A DNA stretch of 64,000 bases from Rothia endophytica (GCF_928381505.1 NZ_CAKMSJ010000002.1:124001-188000); one strand, 5' to 3'. Shown: positions 27,063 to 37,021, counted from the stretch's first letter. Notes: generated from the letters alone by a model not told the origin. Numbers and translations: made by a program.

Positions 27063-28565
27063 ATGAATAGCCGACACCCTTTTACTTCTTTTTATCCGAC
27101 CGGTTTGGTGCCATCCACCGCTGATTGCCCACCAGAGATTAACACCCCCGTGCGGCAAGAAGCCGATGTCGTAGCGGTGTGTGTGCACACCCTAGGGTTC
27201 TGGCCGCGAAATTCTCTGGTTTTAATGACCGTGGGGCCACCGGGGGTAGGGCCTTTGCTCCGCATCGATTTACCCGTTGCAGGGGGAGAGGACTACGGGG
27301 AATATTTTGATTTCTTCCTCTCACAGCTACTCCAGTCCGGTGCGGACGCCCACCCCTACAATCGCGTCTTCGCAGTTTTCTTTGGGAACACTGCAGATGA
27401 GATGGATGAGGGCAGAGAGTCAGCAGCGCCGTATTCTCTGGACTATTCAGAGCCTTCAGACAATGACTTTATTGATGGGGTGCAAGCCCTCATTCCGCCC
27501 TTCCACCGCTGCCTGGTTGACCGGTCCATAGACCTTGTAGACATAATAGCGGTGGGGCATAGGTTTCTCTGGGCACTTCACCTGCCAGAGCTCACCCTGC
27601 TGCCCGCTGCCCCAACCGCTAGCGTGGCGGGCAGTCCCATTTACCGCGAGATGGTCGAACAGGGTTCTGACGTAGCGAGAAGTTATGAGGAGTTCTTAGA
27701 AAGATACCTCTGGGATCCCATGGAAACAACGGACGCGAGCCGACGCGATAGCTGGCTTGCCCAAACTGAGTTTGCTGCGCTGGGGTATCTCACCCAGAAA
27801 GCTGAAAAAGATGTGGGTGAGTACCAGCAAATACGGGCTGAACTTATGGTGTGGGACGCTGCCTTGCAATGCGCTGTTGAGATGATGCTGGGGTACCACT
27901 CTTTAGGGGTTGATAGCTCCAAGGATTCAGCAGGATCACCTCACGGTAATACGGAGAGCCCAGCACCAGCTGACCTCCTGCGTGCCGTGCTCAACCGAGA
28001 TGTTGGAGCTTATCTGATAGCTTCCCTCAACAGCACTGCCACCGTGCAACTGGTGATCTACCTTGCATGCACCGGGCTGCAGGAGGCGCTGGCTGCCCTT
28101 GAAAATATTAGCTGCCGCCTAGAAGAAGCTGGCACGATAGGTCTAGATAAGAGCCAGACCAAACCGGTGTTACCTCAAAACAGTAGCCTCAATAGGTACG
28201 GCCTTGACCGACAGAGGCTCCTGAACCCGGTTGAAACTAGGGAACATGCTGACGGCGCGGCAATCGCGTCCATGGCATCAAAACTCTGCGGGCACGACAC
28301 CCTAGCCCCCAACTGGGACAGACTAGCTGCACTGGGCGCTATCGCCACGATTCTTGAAGAAGCTGCCCACCATAAACCTGAAAGCCTGCTCAAATTAGCT
28401 CAGGCCTGGGCTTACTGGTTGCAGGGTAAATCAACTCTCGCAGATTACCTACTGAGGACGGTGGAGCCGCTTCACCACGGCAATGAGCCCACCGTTTTAC
28501 ATCGAGTCCTCGATGCCGGAGTTCTACCCGTCTGGCTATCTGCCAGGCCGCAACCCGGTATCTAA
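27063..28565 (+). CDS. DUF4192 family protein
   Basis: A 500-aa protein resembling the actinobacterial DUF4192 family. The N-terminal half contains the characteristic ADVVAVCVHTLGFWPRNSLVLMTV and LRIDLP, followed by RVFAVFFG and ALIPPFHRCLVDRSIDLVDII. The C-terminal half is helical and less conserved, with LLKLAQAWAYWLQGKSTLADYLL near its end. The ATG at 27063 (MNSRHPFTSFYPTG) was chosen because the 42 upstream codons look non-coding. No signal peptide or membrane helix. Function unknown; it lies upstream of sigA on the same strand with its own transcription probable. Confidence 0.82.
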   Translation: MNSRHPFTSFYPTGLVPSTADCPPEINTPVRQEADVVAVCVHTLGFWPRNSLVLMTVGPPGVGPLLRIDLPVAGGEDYGEYFDFFLSQLLQSGADAHPYNRVFAVFFGNTADEMDEGRESAAPYSLDYSEPSDNDFIDGVQALIPPFHRCLVDRSIDLVDIIAVGHRFLWALHLPELTLLPAAPTASVAGSPIYREMVEQGSDVARSYEEFLERYLWDPMETTDASRRDSWLAQTEFAALGYLTQKAEKDVGEYQQIRAELMVWDAALQCAVEMMLGYHSLGVDSSKDSAGSPHGNTESPAPADLLRAVLNRDVGAYLIASLNSTATVQLVIYLACTGLQEALAALENISCRLEEAGTIGLDKSQTKPVLPQNSSLNRYGLDRQRLLNPVETREHADGAAIASMASKLCGHDTLAPNWDRLAALGAIATILEEAAHHKPESLLKLAQAWAYWLQGKSTLADYLLRTVEPLHHGNEPTVLHRVLDAGVLPVWLSARPQPGI

Positions 28566-28832
28566 CTTAATGAAGAACGGTCGACCTAGGGTTGTGCAAA
28601 GTAGGTAAAGACCGAAAAACATGTCATACTTGACTACTGACCCCGCTCACAGTACTGCGTGAAATCTGCACCCTTTCCAGGGAATAAAGTTTTGCAACCA
28701 GGTGTTATCCCACATAGAAACCCTGATTCAAACAGCGATTTTCAAAGAACGCAGACTTGACAGGGTCTTAGGTGTTTTGACCGCGAACACCGCGCACCAT
28801 CGCACACGGTCAGCTAATCAGAAAGGTTTTCT

Positions 28833-30161
28833 GTGTCACCAGCCGCACGCAAGAAAGCAACCAGCGATACCGCTGCAGCCAAAACAACTGCCAAAAAAAC
28901 CTCCACCCGTGCCAAAGCCAAAAAGGCGGATGAGGTAGCTGACGCCCTAGAAGCAGACGAGGACGAAACACCCGCCGCTGCGCCCAAGAAAACCACCGCT
29001 AAAAAAGCAGCGCCCAGAAAGGGACGCAAAGCTAAAGACGGCGCCGAAATTGAGACTGAAGACCCAGAACTTGAGCCCGAAGACCTCGAACTTGACGATG
29101 AAGAAGCTGACGAGGAAGACGGCGATGAAACTGAGTCAGTCACCAAGGAAGAAAAGAAAGAAGCAGAAGCCGTAGCGGCTAAAGGCTCCGGCTTCGTTCT
29201 CACTACCAACGACGAGGATGACGCTCCCGCCGTCCGCGTTGTCACCCCCGGTGCCACCGCAGACCCGGTTAAGGACTACCTCAAGCAAATCGGCAAGGTT
29301 GCCCTGCTCAACGCAGAGCAAGAAGTCGACTTGGCCATGCGCATCGAAGCTGGCCTCTACGCCGAGCACAAGCTCAAAGACAACCCCGATATGAGCCCCG
29401 AACTCAAAAAAGAGCTCCGCTGGGTCATTCATGACGGACGCCGCGCCAAGAACCACCTGCTCGAAGCTAACCTACGTCTGGTCGTTTCACTGGCTAAGCG
29501 CTACACCGGCCGCGGCATGCTCTTCCTGGACCTCATCCAGGAAGGTAACCTAGGTCTGATTCGTGCAGTAGAGAAGTTCGACTACTCCAAGGGCTTCAAG
29601 TTCTCAACCTACGCCACCTGGTGGATCCGCCAGGCCATCACCCGCGCTATGGCAGACCAGGCCCGTACCATCCGCATCCCCGTGCACATGGTTGAAGTCA
29701 TCAACAAGCTTGCCCGCGTGCAGCGCCAGATGCTTCAGGACCTAGGCCGTGAACCTACCCCCGAAGAGCTCGCTAAAGAACTCGACATGACCCCCGAAAA
29801 GGTCATTGAGGTTCAGAAGTACGGCCGTGAACCCATCTCACTGCACACCCCCCTAGGCGAAGACGGTGACTCAGAATTCGGTGACCTCATCGAAGACTCC
29901 GAGGCAGTAGTCCCCGCCGACGCAGTCTCCTTCACCCTGCTCCAGGAACAGCTACACAGCGTCCTTGACACCCTCTCCGAACGAGAGGCAGGCGTGGTGG
30001 CCATGCGCTTCGGTATGACCGATGGCCAGCCCAAGACCCTGGACGAAATTGGAAAGGTTTACGGGGTTACCCGCGAACGTATCCGCCAGATTGAGTCCAA
30101 GACCATGTCTAAGCTCCGTCACCCCTCACGTAGCCAGGTGCTGCGAGACTACCTCGACTAA
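28833..30161 (+). CDS. sigA: Primary RNA polymerase sigma factor (SigA/HrdB/RpoD)
   Basis: The main vegetative sigma factor, 442 aa. The first 130 residues are a Lys/Ala-rich basic stretch followed by a strongly acidic one, as in actinobacterial HrdB proteins. Region 1.2 starts at [16 protein letters not shown]; region 2 has the core-binding and -10-recognition helix [18 protein letters not shown]; region 3 contains [12 protein letters not shown]; and region 4 ends with [20 protein letters not shown], the -35-recognising helix. The GTG at 28833 is preceded by AGAAAGG. Its last 90 coding bases and the terminator are duplicated downstream with only synonymous coding changes (see the repeat entry). 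Confidence 0.96.
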
Positions 30162-30180
30162 AACTGAACACAATGAGTAA

Positions 30181-30206
30181 GGGCGCGGGTCACCATTCCG
30201 CGCCCT
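30181..30206 (+). terminator. sigA terminator, copy 1
   Basis: An 8-bp stem (GGGCGCGG with CCGCGCCC, 10-nt loop) starts 20 bp after the sigA stop, followed by TCTCGTTTG. A second identical hairpin occurs at 30354-30379 in the duplicated segment, giving tandem terminators. Confidence 0.7.
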
Positions 30207-30244
30207 CTCGTTTGCTCGCGCGCTCGCAACCGGGCGCTCCATCT

Positions 30245-30334
30245 CGCGAACGTATCCGTCAGATTGAGTCCAAGACCATGTCTAAGCTGCGTCACCCCTC
30301 ACGCAGCCAGGTGTTGCGAGACTACCTCGACTAA
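30245..30334 (+). pseudogene. Remnant of a second sigA 3' end
   Basis: Thirty in-frame codons, including the stop, repeat the last 29 residues of SigA ([12 protein letters not shown] to the C-terminus LRDYLD) with no amino-acid change. There is no start codon or ribosome binding site, so it is not expected to be translated. The synonymous differences suggest it once belonged to a functional allele and is not a fresh copy of the adjacent gene. Confidence 0.85.
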
Positions 30335-30457
30335 AACTGAACACAATGAGTAAGGGCGCGGGTCACCATTCCGCGCCCTCTCGTTAGCTCAGATCCAGTG
30401 AAGGCAGTCGGACCAGGCACAACTCATGCCTGATGACCGACCTTTGACACCAACACA

Positions 30458-30493
30458 AAGGAGCCCCGCAACCCTAAGGTTGCGGGGCTCCTT
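30458..30493. terminator. Bidirectional terminator
   Basis: A perfect 16-bp stem with a 4-nt loop (30458-30473 with 30478-30493) starts with AAGG and ends with CCTT. It lies just beyond the stop of the small zinc-protein gene and closes it on the minus strand. Confidence 0.85.
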
Positions 30494-30518
30494 GTACAAG
30501 GGTTCGGGAAGTTAGCTA

Positions 30519-30713
30519 CTAAATACGGCCGGTCTGGTCGTCCCACTCAGTAGCAACCTCACGCAGCTGCTGCTCATTCTTGCGGGCATGGTGGCCACAG
30601 AAGACCAAATCATTACCGCTGGCAAAAACCACGCGTACATAGGCCTGCGCCCCACAGGCATCACAACGATCAAGGGCGGTCAGCTCGTGAGCTTCAAGAG
30701 TTGCACTCATCAT
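30519..30713 (-). CDS. Small Cys/His zinc-binding protein (DUF7455-like)
   Basis: A 64-aa protein with a treble-clef or zinc-ribbon-like pattern: CDACGAQA near residue 17 and FCGHHARK near residue 38, giving four likely metal ligands (three Cys and one or two His). Such proteins are found beside the primary sigma factor gene throughout actinobacteria. Function unknown; a transcription- or translation-related role is suggested only by location. Two consecutive ATG codons (30713, 30710) follow AAGGAG; either could be used. It is transcribed toward sigA. Confidence 0.85.
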   Translation of the reverse strand: MMSATLEAHELTALDRCDACGAQAYVRVVFASGNDLVFCGHHARKNEQQLREVATEWDDQTGRI

Positions 30714-30919
30714 CTACTCTCCTTCTCTGAACTTTAAGGTCTACCCCCATACAACCATCTGACAGACCGCGCTGCACTGGCTTTCGCTCTGGGCACCAAG
30801 CCAGCCGGAGGCAGCGCAAAACCCAGCGAGGGCTCTAAGAGTGAAGGCATCAGCCGCATAACCCGAACACATGTACTAAACTAGAGAGTCGATAAGCAAG
30901 CCAGCCCCAAGGAGACCCC

Positions 30920-33016
30920 GTGGCCGCCAGCAACTACACCGCGAGCAACCTATCAGTCCTCGAAGGTCTTGAAGCCGTGCGTAAACGCCCCGGCATGTAC
31001 ATCGGCTCAACCGATTCTCGCGGTCTGATGCACTGCCTCTGGGAAATCATTGATAACTCCGTGGACGAGGCGCTGGCAGGGTACGGGCAGAACATCCAAA
31101 TCATCCTGCATAAAGACGGCTCGGTAGAAGTACAAGATGACGGCCGAGGCGTGCCCACCGATATCGAACCGCGCACCGGCCTCTCAGGTGTTGAAGTGGT
31201 CTACACCAAGCTACACGCCGGCGGTAAGTTCGGTGGTGGCTCCTACACGGCTTCCGGCGGTCTGCACGGTGTAGGTGCATCGGTGGTTAATGCGCTGTCC
31301 TCCCGCCTGGACGTACACGTGGACCGCGGCGGTAAGACCTACCAGATGAGCTTCCGCCACGGCGTCCCTGGCATCTTTGAAGATGGCCGCACCCCAAAAC
31401 CCGATAACGCTTTCACTACCGCAGGCGATCCTCTGCAGATCGTAGGTAAAGCTAAACGCGGTGTCACCGGAACCCGGGTGCGCTACTGGGCTGACCCCAT
31501 GATTTTCACCCCGGACGCCAAATTCAGCTACGCTGACCTGACCGCTCGCGCCCGCCAGACAGCTTTCCTGATCCCGGGCTTACGTATTGCTATCCGCGAT
31601 GACCGCCGCTTGCCCGGCACCCCGGGTGAGAACGAGAGCTTTGAAGAGGTCTTCCAGCACGATGGTGGTATCGGCGAGTTCGTCGAATACCTGGCACACG
31701 ATACCTCCGTGACCGACATCTGGCGCTTTACCGGCAGGGAAACTTTCACCGAAACGGTGCCCGTGCTCGATGGTAAGGGCCACTCCAAACTCACCGAAGT
31801 TGAGCGTGAATGCGAAGTCGATATTGCCCTGCGCTGGGGGATTGGTTATGAGACCACCCTGCGCACCTTCGTCAATATCATTGCCACCCCTAAGGGAGGC
31901 ACCCACCAGACCGGCTTTGAACAGGGTCTGCTGAAGACCTTCCGTAAACACCTGACCGATAATGCCCGCAAATTCAAGGTGGGGGTCAACGAGAAAATTG
32001 AGAAGGACGACGTGCTGGCAGGCCTTACCGCGGTGCTGACCGTGCGGCTGGCCGAACCGCAGTTTGAAGGCCAAACCAAGGAAATCTTGGGCACTCCAGC
32101 GGTGCGCCAGATTGTTTCTAAGGTGGTTGCCAAACAGCTAGCTGACAAGCTGAAAGCCACGTCACGGGCCGATAAGACCCAGGCCACCCAGCTGTCCGAA
32201 AAGGTTGTTGCCGAGATGAAATCCCGTGTCTCGGCACGGGTGCACAAGGAAACCCAGCGGCGCAAGAACGCGCTAGAGACCTCGTCCATGCCCACCAAGC
32301 TGGTGGACTGCCGCACCACGGACGTTGAGAAGTCTGAGCTTTTTATTGTGGAGGGCGACTCTGCGCTCGGAACAGCCCGCCTGGCGCGGTCATCCACCTA
32401 CCAGGCGCTGCTGCCCATTCGTGGCAAAATTCTGAACGTTCAGAAGGCCTCTATTACCGATATGCTGGCCAATACCGAATGCGCCGCCATTATTCAGGTC
32501 ATTGGTGCAGGATCAGGCAGAAGCTTTGACCTGGACTCCCGCCGCTACGACAAAATCGTGATGATGACCGACGCGGACGTGGATGGTGCCCACATTCGCA
32601 CGCTTCTGCTGACCCTCTTCTACCGTTACATGCGACCCCTCGTTGAGGCAGGTAAGGTCTACGCTGCTGTGCCGCCCCTGCACCGGGTTGAGGTGGTGCA
32701 CCGCGGTAAACCCAACGAAATGGTCTACACCTACACCGAACAAGAGTTACACCAGTTGCTGGCTAGCCTTGAAGCTGAGGGTAAGAGCTACAAAGAGCCC
32801 ATCCAGCGTTACAAGGGCTTGGGTGAAATGGATGCAGATCAGCTGGCTGAAACCACCATGGACCCCCGCCACCGCATGCTCCGCCGGGTGCGGGTCTCAG
32901 ATGCCGAGGCAGCTGAGCGTGCCTTTACCCTCTTGATGGGATCAGAGGTCGCCCCCCGCAAGGACTTTATTATTCGAGGCGCCCACAAGCTCGATGCTGC
33001 TGCTATCGACGTTTAA
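30920..33016 (+). CDS. parE: DNA topoisomerase IV subunit B
   Basis: ATPase subunit of the type II topoisomerase that decatenates daughter chromosomes. The 698-aa protein has the GHKL ATPase motifs (EIIDNSVDEAL near residue 40, DDGRGVP near 75, GGLHGVGASVVNAL near 115), the transducer domain and the TOPRIM motifs EGDSALGTA and MMTDADVDGAHI. The segment PIRGKILNVQ is in place of the gyrase PLRGKILNVE. The GTG at 30920 has AAGGAG 5 nt upstream. The partner subunit parC is 10 kb away on the opposite strand. Gyrase B cannot be excluded by motif alone, but the non-dnaA location and the matching parC favour topoisomerase IV. Confidence 0.9.
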   Translation: MAASNYTASNLSVLEGLEAVRKRPGMYIGSTDSRGLMHCLWEIIDNSVDEALAGYGQNIQIILHKDGSVEVQDDGRGVPTDIEPRTGLSGVEVVYTKLHAGGKFGGGSYTASGGLHGVGASVVNALSSRLDVHVDRGGKTYQMSFRHGVPGIFEDGRTPKPDNAFTTAGDPLQIVGKAKRGVTGTRVRYWADPMIFTPDAKFSYADLTARARQTAFLIPGLRIAIRDDRRLPGTPGENESFEEVFQHDGGIGEFVEYLAHDTSVTDIWRFTGRETFTETVPVLDGKGHSKLTEVERECEVDIALRWGIGYETTLRTFVNIIATPKGGTHQTGFEQGLLKTFRKHLTDNARKFKVGVNEKIEKDDVLAGLTAVLTVRLAEPQFEGQTKEILGTPAVRQIVSKVVAKQLADKLKATSRADKTQATQLSEKVVAEMKSRVSARVHKETQRRKNALETSSMPTKLVDCRTTDVEKSELFIVEGDSALGTARLARSSTYQALLPIRGKILNVQKASITDMLANTECAAIIQVIGAGSGRSFDLDSRRYDKIVMMTDADVDGAHIRTLLLTLFYRYMRPLVEAGKVYAAVPPLHRVEVVHRGKPNEMVYTYTEQELHQLLASLEAEGKSYKEPIQRYKGLGEMDADQLAETTMDPRHRMLRRVRVSDAEAAERAFTLLMGSEVAPRKDFIIRGAHKLDAAAIDV

Positions 33017-33078
33017 GGACCTATTACTCGCTTCCTAAACACCGGGAGTCCAACCGGTAAGAGTTACGCAAGTCACTA

Positions 33079-33084
33079 TATAAT
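33079..33084 (+). promoter_or_regulatory. -10 element of a probably leaderless mdh mRNA
   Basis: A perfect TATAAT ends 7 bp before the mdh ATG at 33092. This places the transcription start at or within a base of the start codon, and no Shine-Dalgarno lies between. A matching -35 box was not found. Confidence 0.6.
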
Positions 33085-33091
33085 GTTGTCC

Positions 33092-34108
33092 ATGACACCT
33101 ACAAAAAAGAATCCTGTTACGGTCACCGTTACCGGTGCTGCCGGTCAAATTGGTTACGCCTCGGTCTTTCGCATTGCCGCCGGTGAGATGTTAGGAGCTG
33201 ACACCCCAGTTCGCCTGCGACTCCTCGAAATCCCTCAAGGGCTCAAGGGAGCCGAAGGAACCGCTATGGAACTGACTGACGGCGCCTTCCCGCTTTTGCA
33301 GTCGGTGGAGGTTACTGATGATCCCACTATTGGGTTTGAGGGTGCCAATGTTGCTCTGTTGATCGGTTCACGACCCCGCACCAAGGGCATGGAACGCGCC
33401 GATTTGCTGGAAGCCAACGGCGGTATTTTCTCGGTGCAGGGTAAGGCGATTAACGACCGTGCGGCTGATGACGTGCGGGTGGCAGTGGTGGGAAACCCTG
33501 CCAATACCAACGCCCTCATTGCAGCCTCGCACGCACCTGACGTCCCGCTAGAGCGCTTTACTGCCCTGACCCGTTTGGATCACCACCGGGCTGTCGGCCA
33601 GCTAGCCCTAGCAACCGGGGCGGCAGTGCAGGACATCGATGGGGTCACTATCTGGGGTAATCACTCCGCCAGCCAGTACCCCGACCTCTTCCATGCCACG
33701 GTGGGTGGGCGTGTGGCTCTCGATGTTTTGGCTGAAAAGGGTCTGGACCAGAGCTGGATAGAGGAAACCTTTATCCCAACGGTTGCTAATCGCGGTGCCG
33801 AAATCATCGCGGTGCGAGGCGGCTCGTCAGTTGCTTCTGCCGCTCATGCAGCTTTGATGCACGTGCATGATTGGACGCTGGGTACAGGGGAGCGGTGGAC
33901 CTCCATGGCTGTCCCCTCGGATGGATCTTACGGGGTGCCTGAAGGCCTCGTTAGCTCTTTCCCAGTGCGCTGTGCGGGAGGAAAATATGAGATTATTCAT
34001 TCTTTTGAGCACTCAGATTTCTCGCGGTACAAGATTGCTGCGTCGGTGGCTGAGCTTGCTGACGAGCGTGAGGCTGTGGCCCAGCTGGGCTTGCTAGGTC
34101 AGCGTTAA
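33092..34108 (+). CDS. mdh: Malate dehydrogenase
   Basis: NAD-dependent malate/oxaloacetate interconversion in the TCA cycle. The 338-aa protein belongs to the cytosolic-type MDH group typical of actinobacteria: the Rossmann motif [11 protein letters not shown] at residues 13-23, [18 protein letters not shown] (mobile loop), [13 protein letters not shown], the active site [13 protein letters not shown] and the catalytic His in [11 protein letters not shown]. The frame opens 3 codons earlier (33083), but that ATG overlaps the -10 hexamer and cannot be in the transcript from this promoter, so 33092 is used. A terminator follows at 34166. Confidence 0.95.
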   Translation: MTPTKKNPVTVTVTGAAGQIGYASVFRIAAGEMLGADTPVRLRLLEIPQGLKGAEGTAMELTDGAFPLLQSVEVTDDPTIGFEGANVALLIGSRPRTKGMERADLLEANGGIFSVQGKAINDRAADDVRVAVVGNPANTNALIAASHAPDVPLERFTALTRLDHHRAVGQLALATGAAVQDIDGVTIWGNHSASQYPDLFHATVGGRVALDVLAEKGLDQSWIEETFIPTVANRGAEIIAVRGGSSVASAAHAALMHVHDWTLGTGERWTSMAVPSDGSYGVPEGLVSSFPVRCAGGKYEIIHSFEHSDFSRYKIAASVAELADEREAVAQLGLLGQR

Positions 34109-34165
34109 CCTTTCTGACCTCGGGCTCTACCCACACCTGTGAATGCGCAGGGAGAAGCCTTATAG

Positions 34166-34200
34166 AGACCCGCTGTGCATCTGAAGGTCACAGCGGGTCT
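34166..34200 (+). terminator. Terminator of mdh
   Basis: A perfect 12-bp stem (34166-34177 with 34189-34200) with an 11-nt loop lies 57 bp after the mdh stop, followed by TAGCGTTT. The remaining sequence to cydA (34201-34376) shows no gene; the cydA promoter must lie there. Confidence 0.8.
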
Positions 34201-34376
34201 TAGCGTTTAAGGCACCTTTAGTCATGCGTCAAATCCTGCTCTGACAGGGTGTAAGTGACCTTAAGTGACTTCCAATTTTGGGTGTGTACCATGGTGCGAA
34301 ATCACCAGAGCAACGCCAGGCTACCGGGCATCGGTAGCGCCGCTTGCTCACCCCTTCGCACTTCACAAGGACACCG

Positions 34377-35945
34377 ATGGATCCCCTAGAAATTGCCCGG
34401 TGGCAGTTTGGTATCACCACTGTCTACCACTTCATGATGGTCCCCCTCACTCTGGGGCTTGGCGCCGTTGTGACAGGTTTCTATATCGCCTACATCCGCA
34501 CCAACAAGCCCGAATACAAGCGCATGACCAAGTTTTGGGGCAAGCTCTACCTCATTAACTTCATCATGGGCGTGGCCACCGGTCTGGTGCAGGAATTCCA
34601 GTTTGGTATGGCCTGGAGCGAGTACTCCCGCTTCGTTGGGGACGTTTTCGGTGCCCCTCTTGCCATGGAAGGTCTTCTTGCCTTCTTCGTAGAATCTACC
34701 TTTTTAGGTCTCTGGATTTTTGGTTGGGACAAACTCAAACCCAAAATCCATGCAGCCTGCCTCTTCATGGCGGTTGCAGCATCCTGGCTCAGTGCCTACT
34801 TCATTATTGTGGCGAACTCCTGGATGCAACACCCCGTTGGCGTTGAGATGGTGGACGGACGCCCCGTCCTCAATGACGTCTGGGCTGTGCTGACCAACAA
34901 CACTGCCATGGTTGCCTACCCCCACGCTCTTGCAGGTGCCGTTCAGGTCGCGGGCGGTTTCTTAGTGGGTATCGCCTGGTACAAGCTCTGGAAGCGTCGC
35001 CGCGATGGCGTAGATACTATCGGTGAGAACGGCAAAGTAGTCGTTGGTCAGCAGGTAGAAGGCGCACGTGATACCACTGACTTCACGGTCTGGTTCAAGT
35101 CCCTGCGTATTGGTGCGATGGTAGGTCTCATCGGCTTCTTGGGTACCGCCTTCACCGGCCATTCCCAGGCACAGCTCATGATAGAACAGCAGCCCATGAA
35201 AATGGCAGCAGCTGAGGCTGCCTGCCACGACGGCACAGGTTTTTCGGTCCTATCGCTGTCTTCACCCGGAGCCCAGAACTGCGATGAGGTTCAAGCGATC
35301 CTTGAGATTCCCGGTCTCCTCTCCTTCCTTGCCTATGAGGACTTCACCACCAACGTCGCCGGCATCACCACTCTGATGCCCATCTACGAAGAAACCTACG
35401 GCACCCACCTGCCCGATGACCCCGAACTCTACGGCGAGCGCGCCGGTTCAGAAATCGACTATCTGCCGCTGATGGAGGTCACCTACTACGGTTTCCGCGG
35501 CATGATTACCCTGGGTGGGGTAAGTGCCCTGTCCTTCCTTTACGTTTTGTGGGTGACCCGCAAAAAGGGTGAGGGTACCGTGCCAGAAGCGAAGTGGATC
35601 TCTAACCTGGCGATAGCAGGTATTCTGGCACCCTTTGGCGCTAATATCCTGGGCTGGGTCTTCACTGAAATGGGCAGGCAACCTTTCGTGGTGGCTCCCA
35701 ATCCGGATGGCAACCCCGCTATTCTGATGTTCACTGCAGCCGCGGTATCGCCCGGGGTTTCTGGGTTTGAGATTCTCTTCTCACTGGTCTCCCTAGCACT
35801 GGTATATGCCGCACTGATGGTGGTTGAAATTTACCTGCTCGCAAAATACGTCAAGGCCGGGGTGGTAGCCGCCATGCCTGAATTGGTTGAAGACCCTCAC
35901 CAGGATGACCACGATGACCGCGACGTTCTCGCGTTTGCTTACTAG
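34377..35945 (+). CDS. cydA: Cytochrome bd ubiquinol/menaquinol oxidase subunit I
   Basis: Haem-bearing subunit of the high-affinity terminal oxidase in the cytoplasmic membrane. The 522-aa protein begins MDPLEIARWQFGITTVYHFMMVPL, with the His of helix I as a haem ligand. GVATGLVQEFQFGMAWSEY and the later GWVFTEMGRQPFVV (quinol-side signature) are diagnostic; about nine hydrophobic helices are visible. The periplasmic Q-loop is of the short type. ACAAGG lies shortly before the ATG at 34377. It is the first gene of the cydA-cydB-cydDC operon, with 14 bp to cydB. Confidence 0.95.
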   Translation: MDPLEIARWQFGITTVYHFMMVPLTLGLGAVVTGFYIAYIRTNKPEYKRMTKFWGKLYLINFIMGVATGLVQEFQFGMAWSEYSRFVGDVFGAPLAMEGLLAFFVESTFLGLWIFGWDKLKPKIHAACLFMAVAASWLSAYFIIVANSWMQHPVGVEMVDGRPVLNDVWAVLTNNTAMVAYPHALAGAVQVAGGFLVGIAWYKLWKRRRDGVDTIGENGKVVVGQQVEGARDTTDFTVWFKSLRIGAMVGLIGFLGTAFTGHSQAQLMIEQQPMKMAAAEAACHDGTGFSVLSLSSPGAQNCDEVQAILEIPGLLSFLAYEDFTTNVAGITTLMPIYEETYGTHLPDDPELYGERAGSEIDYLPLMEVTYYGFRGMITLGGVSALSFLYVLWVTRKKGEGTVPEAKWISNLAIAGILAPFGANILGWVFTEMGRQPFVVAPNPDGNPAILMFTAAAVSPGVSGFEILFSLVSLALVYAALMVVEIYLLAKYVKAGVVAAMPELVEDPHQDDHDDRDVLAFAY

Positions 35946-35959
35946 AGAAGGGTAGAACA

Positions 35960-37021
35960 ATGTTTGATTTCTTTGCCGACCAGCCCCTCCTACCCACCAT
36001 CTGGTTTGCCGTTGTTGGCTTCTTCTGGATTGGTTATATCACTCTAGACGGTTTTGATCTCGGGGTGGGCATGCTCATGAGTCGCCTTTTCGCTAAGAAC
36101 GAGAAGGAACGCCGCCTACTGCTGAACACCATTGGCCCTGTATGGGACGGTAACGAGGTGTGGCTGGTGACGGCTGGTGCCGCGACTTTTGCAGCCTTCC
36201 CGCTCTGGTACGCCTCGCTGTTCTCTGCCCTCTATATTCCGCTGACCCTTACTCTGATAGCCCTCATCTTCCGTGCAGTGGGTATTGAATACAGAGGCAA
36301 AAAAGACAGCGCTCGGTGGATTGCGGGCTGGAACCTAGCCATTTCTCTGGGCTCACTAGTGATTGCTTTTATGATTGGTGCCCTGCTGGCCCTCACCAGC
36401 ACCGGCCTTCCTCTCAACGCCAACGGAGACCGAGTGGGCGGCGCCTTTGCCTGGGTAACTCCCGCAGTGCTGATGGGTGGTCTGGCAATGGTGGGGCTGT
36501 CCCTGGTCATGGGTTTGGCCTTCGTCGCCCTCAAGACCGACGGCGAGATACGCCACCGCGCACATACGCTGTTACTGAGGCTGTTGCCGCTGCTACTTCT
36601 GCCGGTGACCGGTTGGGTTCTCTACTTGCAGTTCACCTCGGGTAAAGCCCTCTCTTGGGCCTTTACCGTAGTTGCGGCCATTGCTGCGGTCGGGGCCTGG
36701 ACACTGCTCAAAGCCGGCCACGAGGGGAAGGGCTTTGCAGCCCTGGCCAGTTTCACGGTCTTTGGGGTCAGTGCTATCTTCCTGGCGCTCTACCCCAACG
36801 TCCTGCCCTCGACCCTGAATGAAGCACATCACCTCACGATTTCCAGCGCATCAAGCTCTGACTACACCCTAACTGTCATGAGCTGGGTGGCTATCTTTGG
36901 AGTGCCAATTCTACTGATCTATCAGAGCTGGACCTACTGGGTCTTCCGTCAGCGCCTGACCGTTGATCATATACCCACAGCCCATGATGTCACGGAGCTT
37001 GCTCGCAGAATCAGCAAGTAA
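35960..37021 (+). CDS. cydB: Cytochrome bd oxidase subunit II
   Basis: A 353-aa integral membrane partner of CydA. The N-terminal motif WFAVVGFFWIGYITLDGFDLGVGML is typical, as is GPVWDGNEVWLVTAGAATFAAFP. Eight or so hydrophobic segments follow. The start at 35960 is preceded by AGAAGGGTAGAAC. It carries no haem ligand of its own but stabilises the di-haem site of CydA. It is 67 bp upstream of cydDC. Confidence 0.95.
   Translation: MFDFFADQPLLPTIWFAVVGFFWIGYITLDGFDLGVGMLMSRLFAKNEKERRLLLNTIGPVWDGNEVWLVTAGAATFAAFPLWYASLFSALYIPLTLTLIALIFRAVGIEYRGKKDSARWIAGWNLAISLGSLVIAFMIGALLALTSTGLPLNANGDRVGGAFAWVTPAVLMGGLAMVGLSLVMGLAFVALKTDGEIRHRAHTLLLRLLPLLLLPVTGWVLYLQFTSGKALSWAFTVVAAIAAVGAWTLLKAGHEGKGFAALASFTVFGVSAIFLALYPNVLPSTLNEAHHLTISSASSSDYTLTVMSWVAIFGVPILLIYQSWTYWVFRQRLTVDHIPTAHDVTELARRISK

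Larger units (their letters stand above)
30072..30390 (+). repeat. Direct repeat: 146-bp sigA 3'-end plus terminator, two copies
   Basis: Copy 1 (30072-30217) is the end of sigA with its stop codon and terminator; copy 2 (30245-30390) follows after a 27-bp spacer, an offset of 173 bp. Only five positions differ. Four lie in the coding part (30086, 30116, 30131 and 30141 in copy 1) and all four are synonymous; one lies in the 3' flank. Each copy carries the GGGCGCGG...CCGCGCCC hairpin. Confidence 0.95.
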
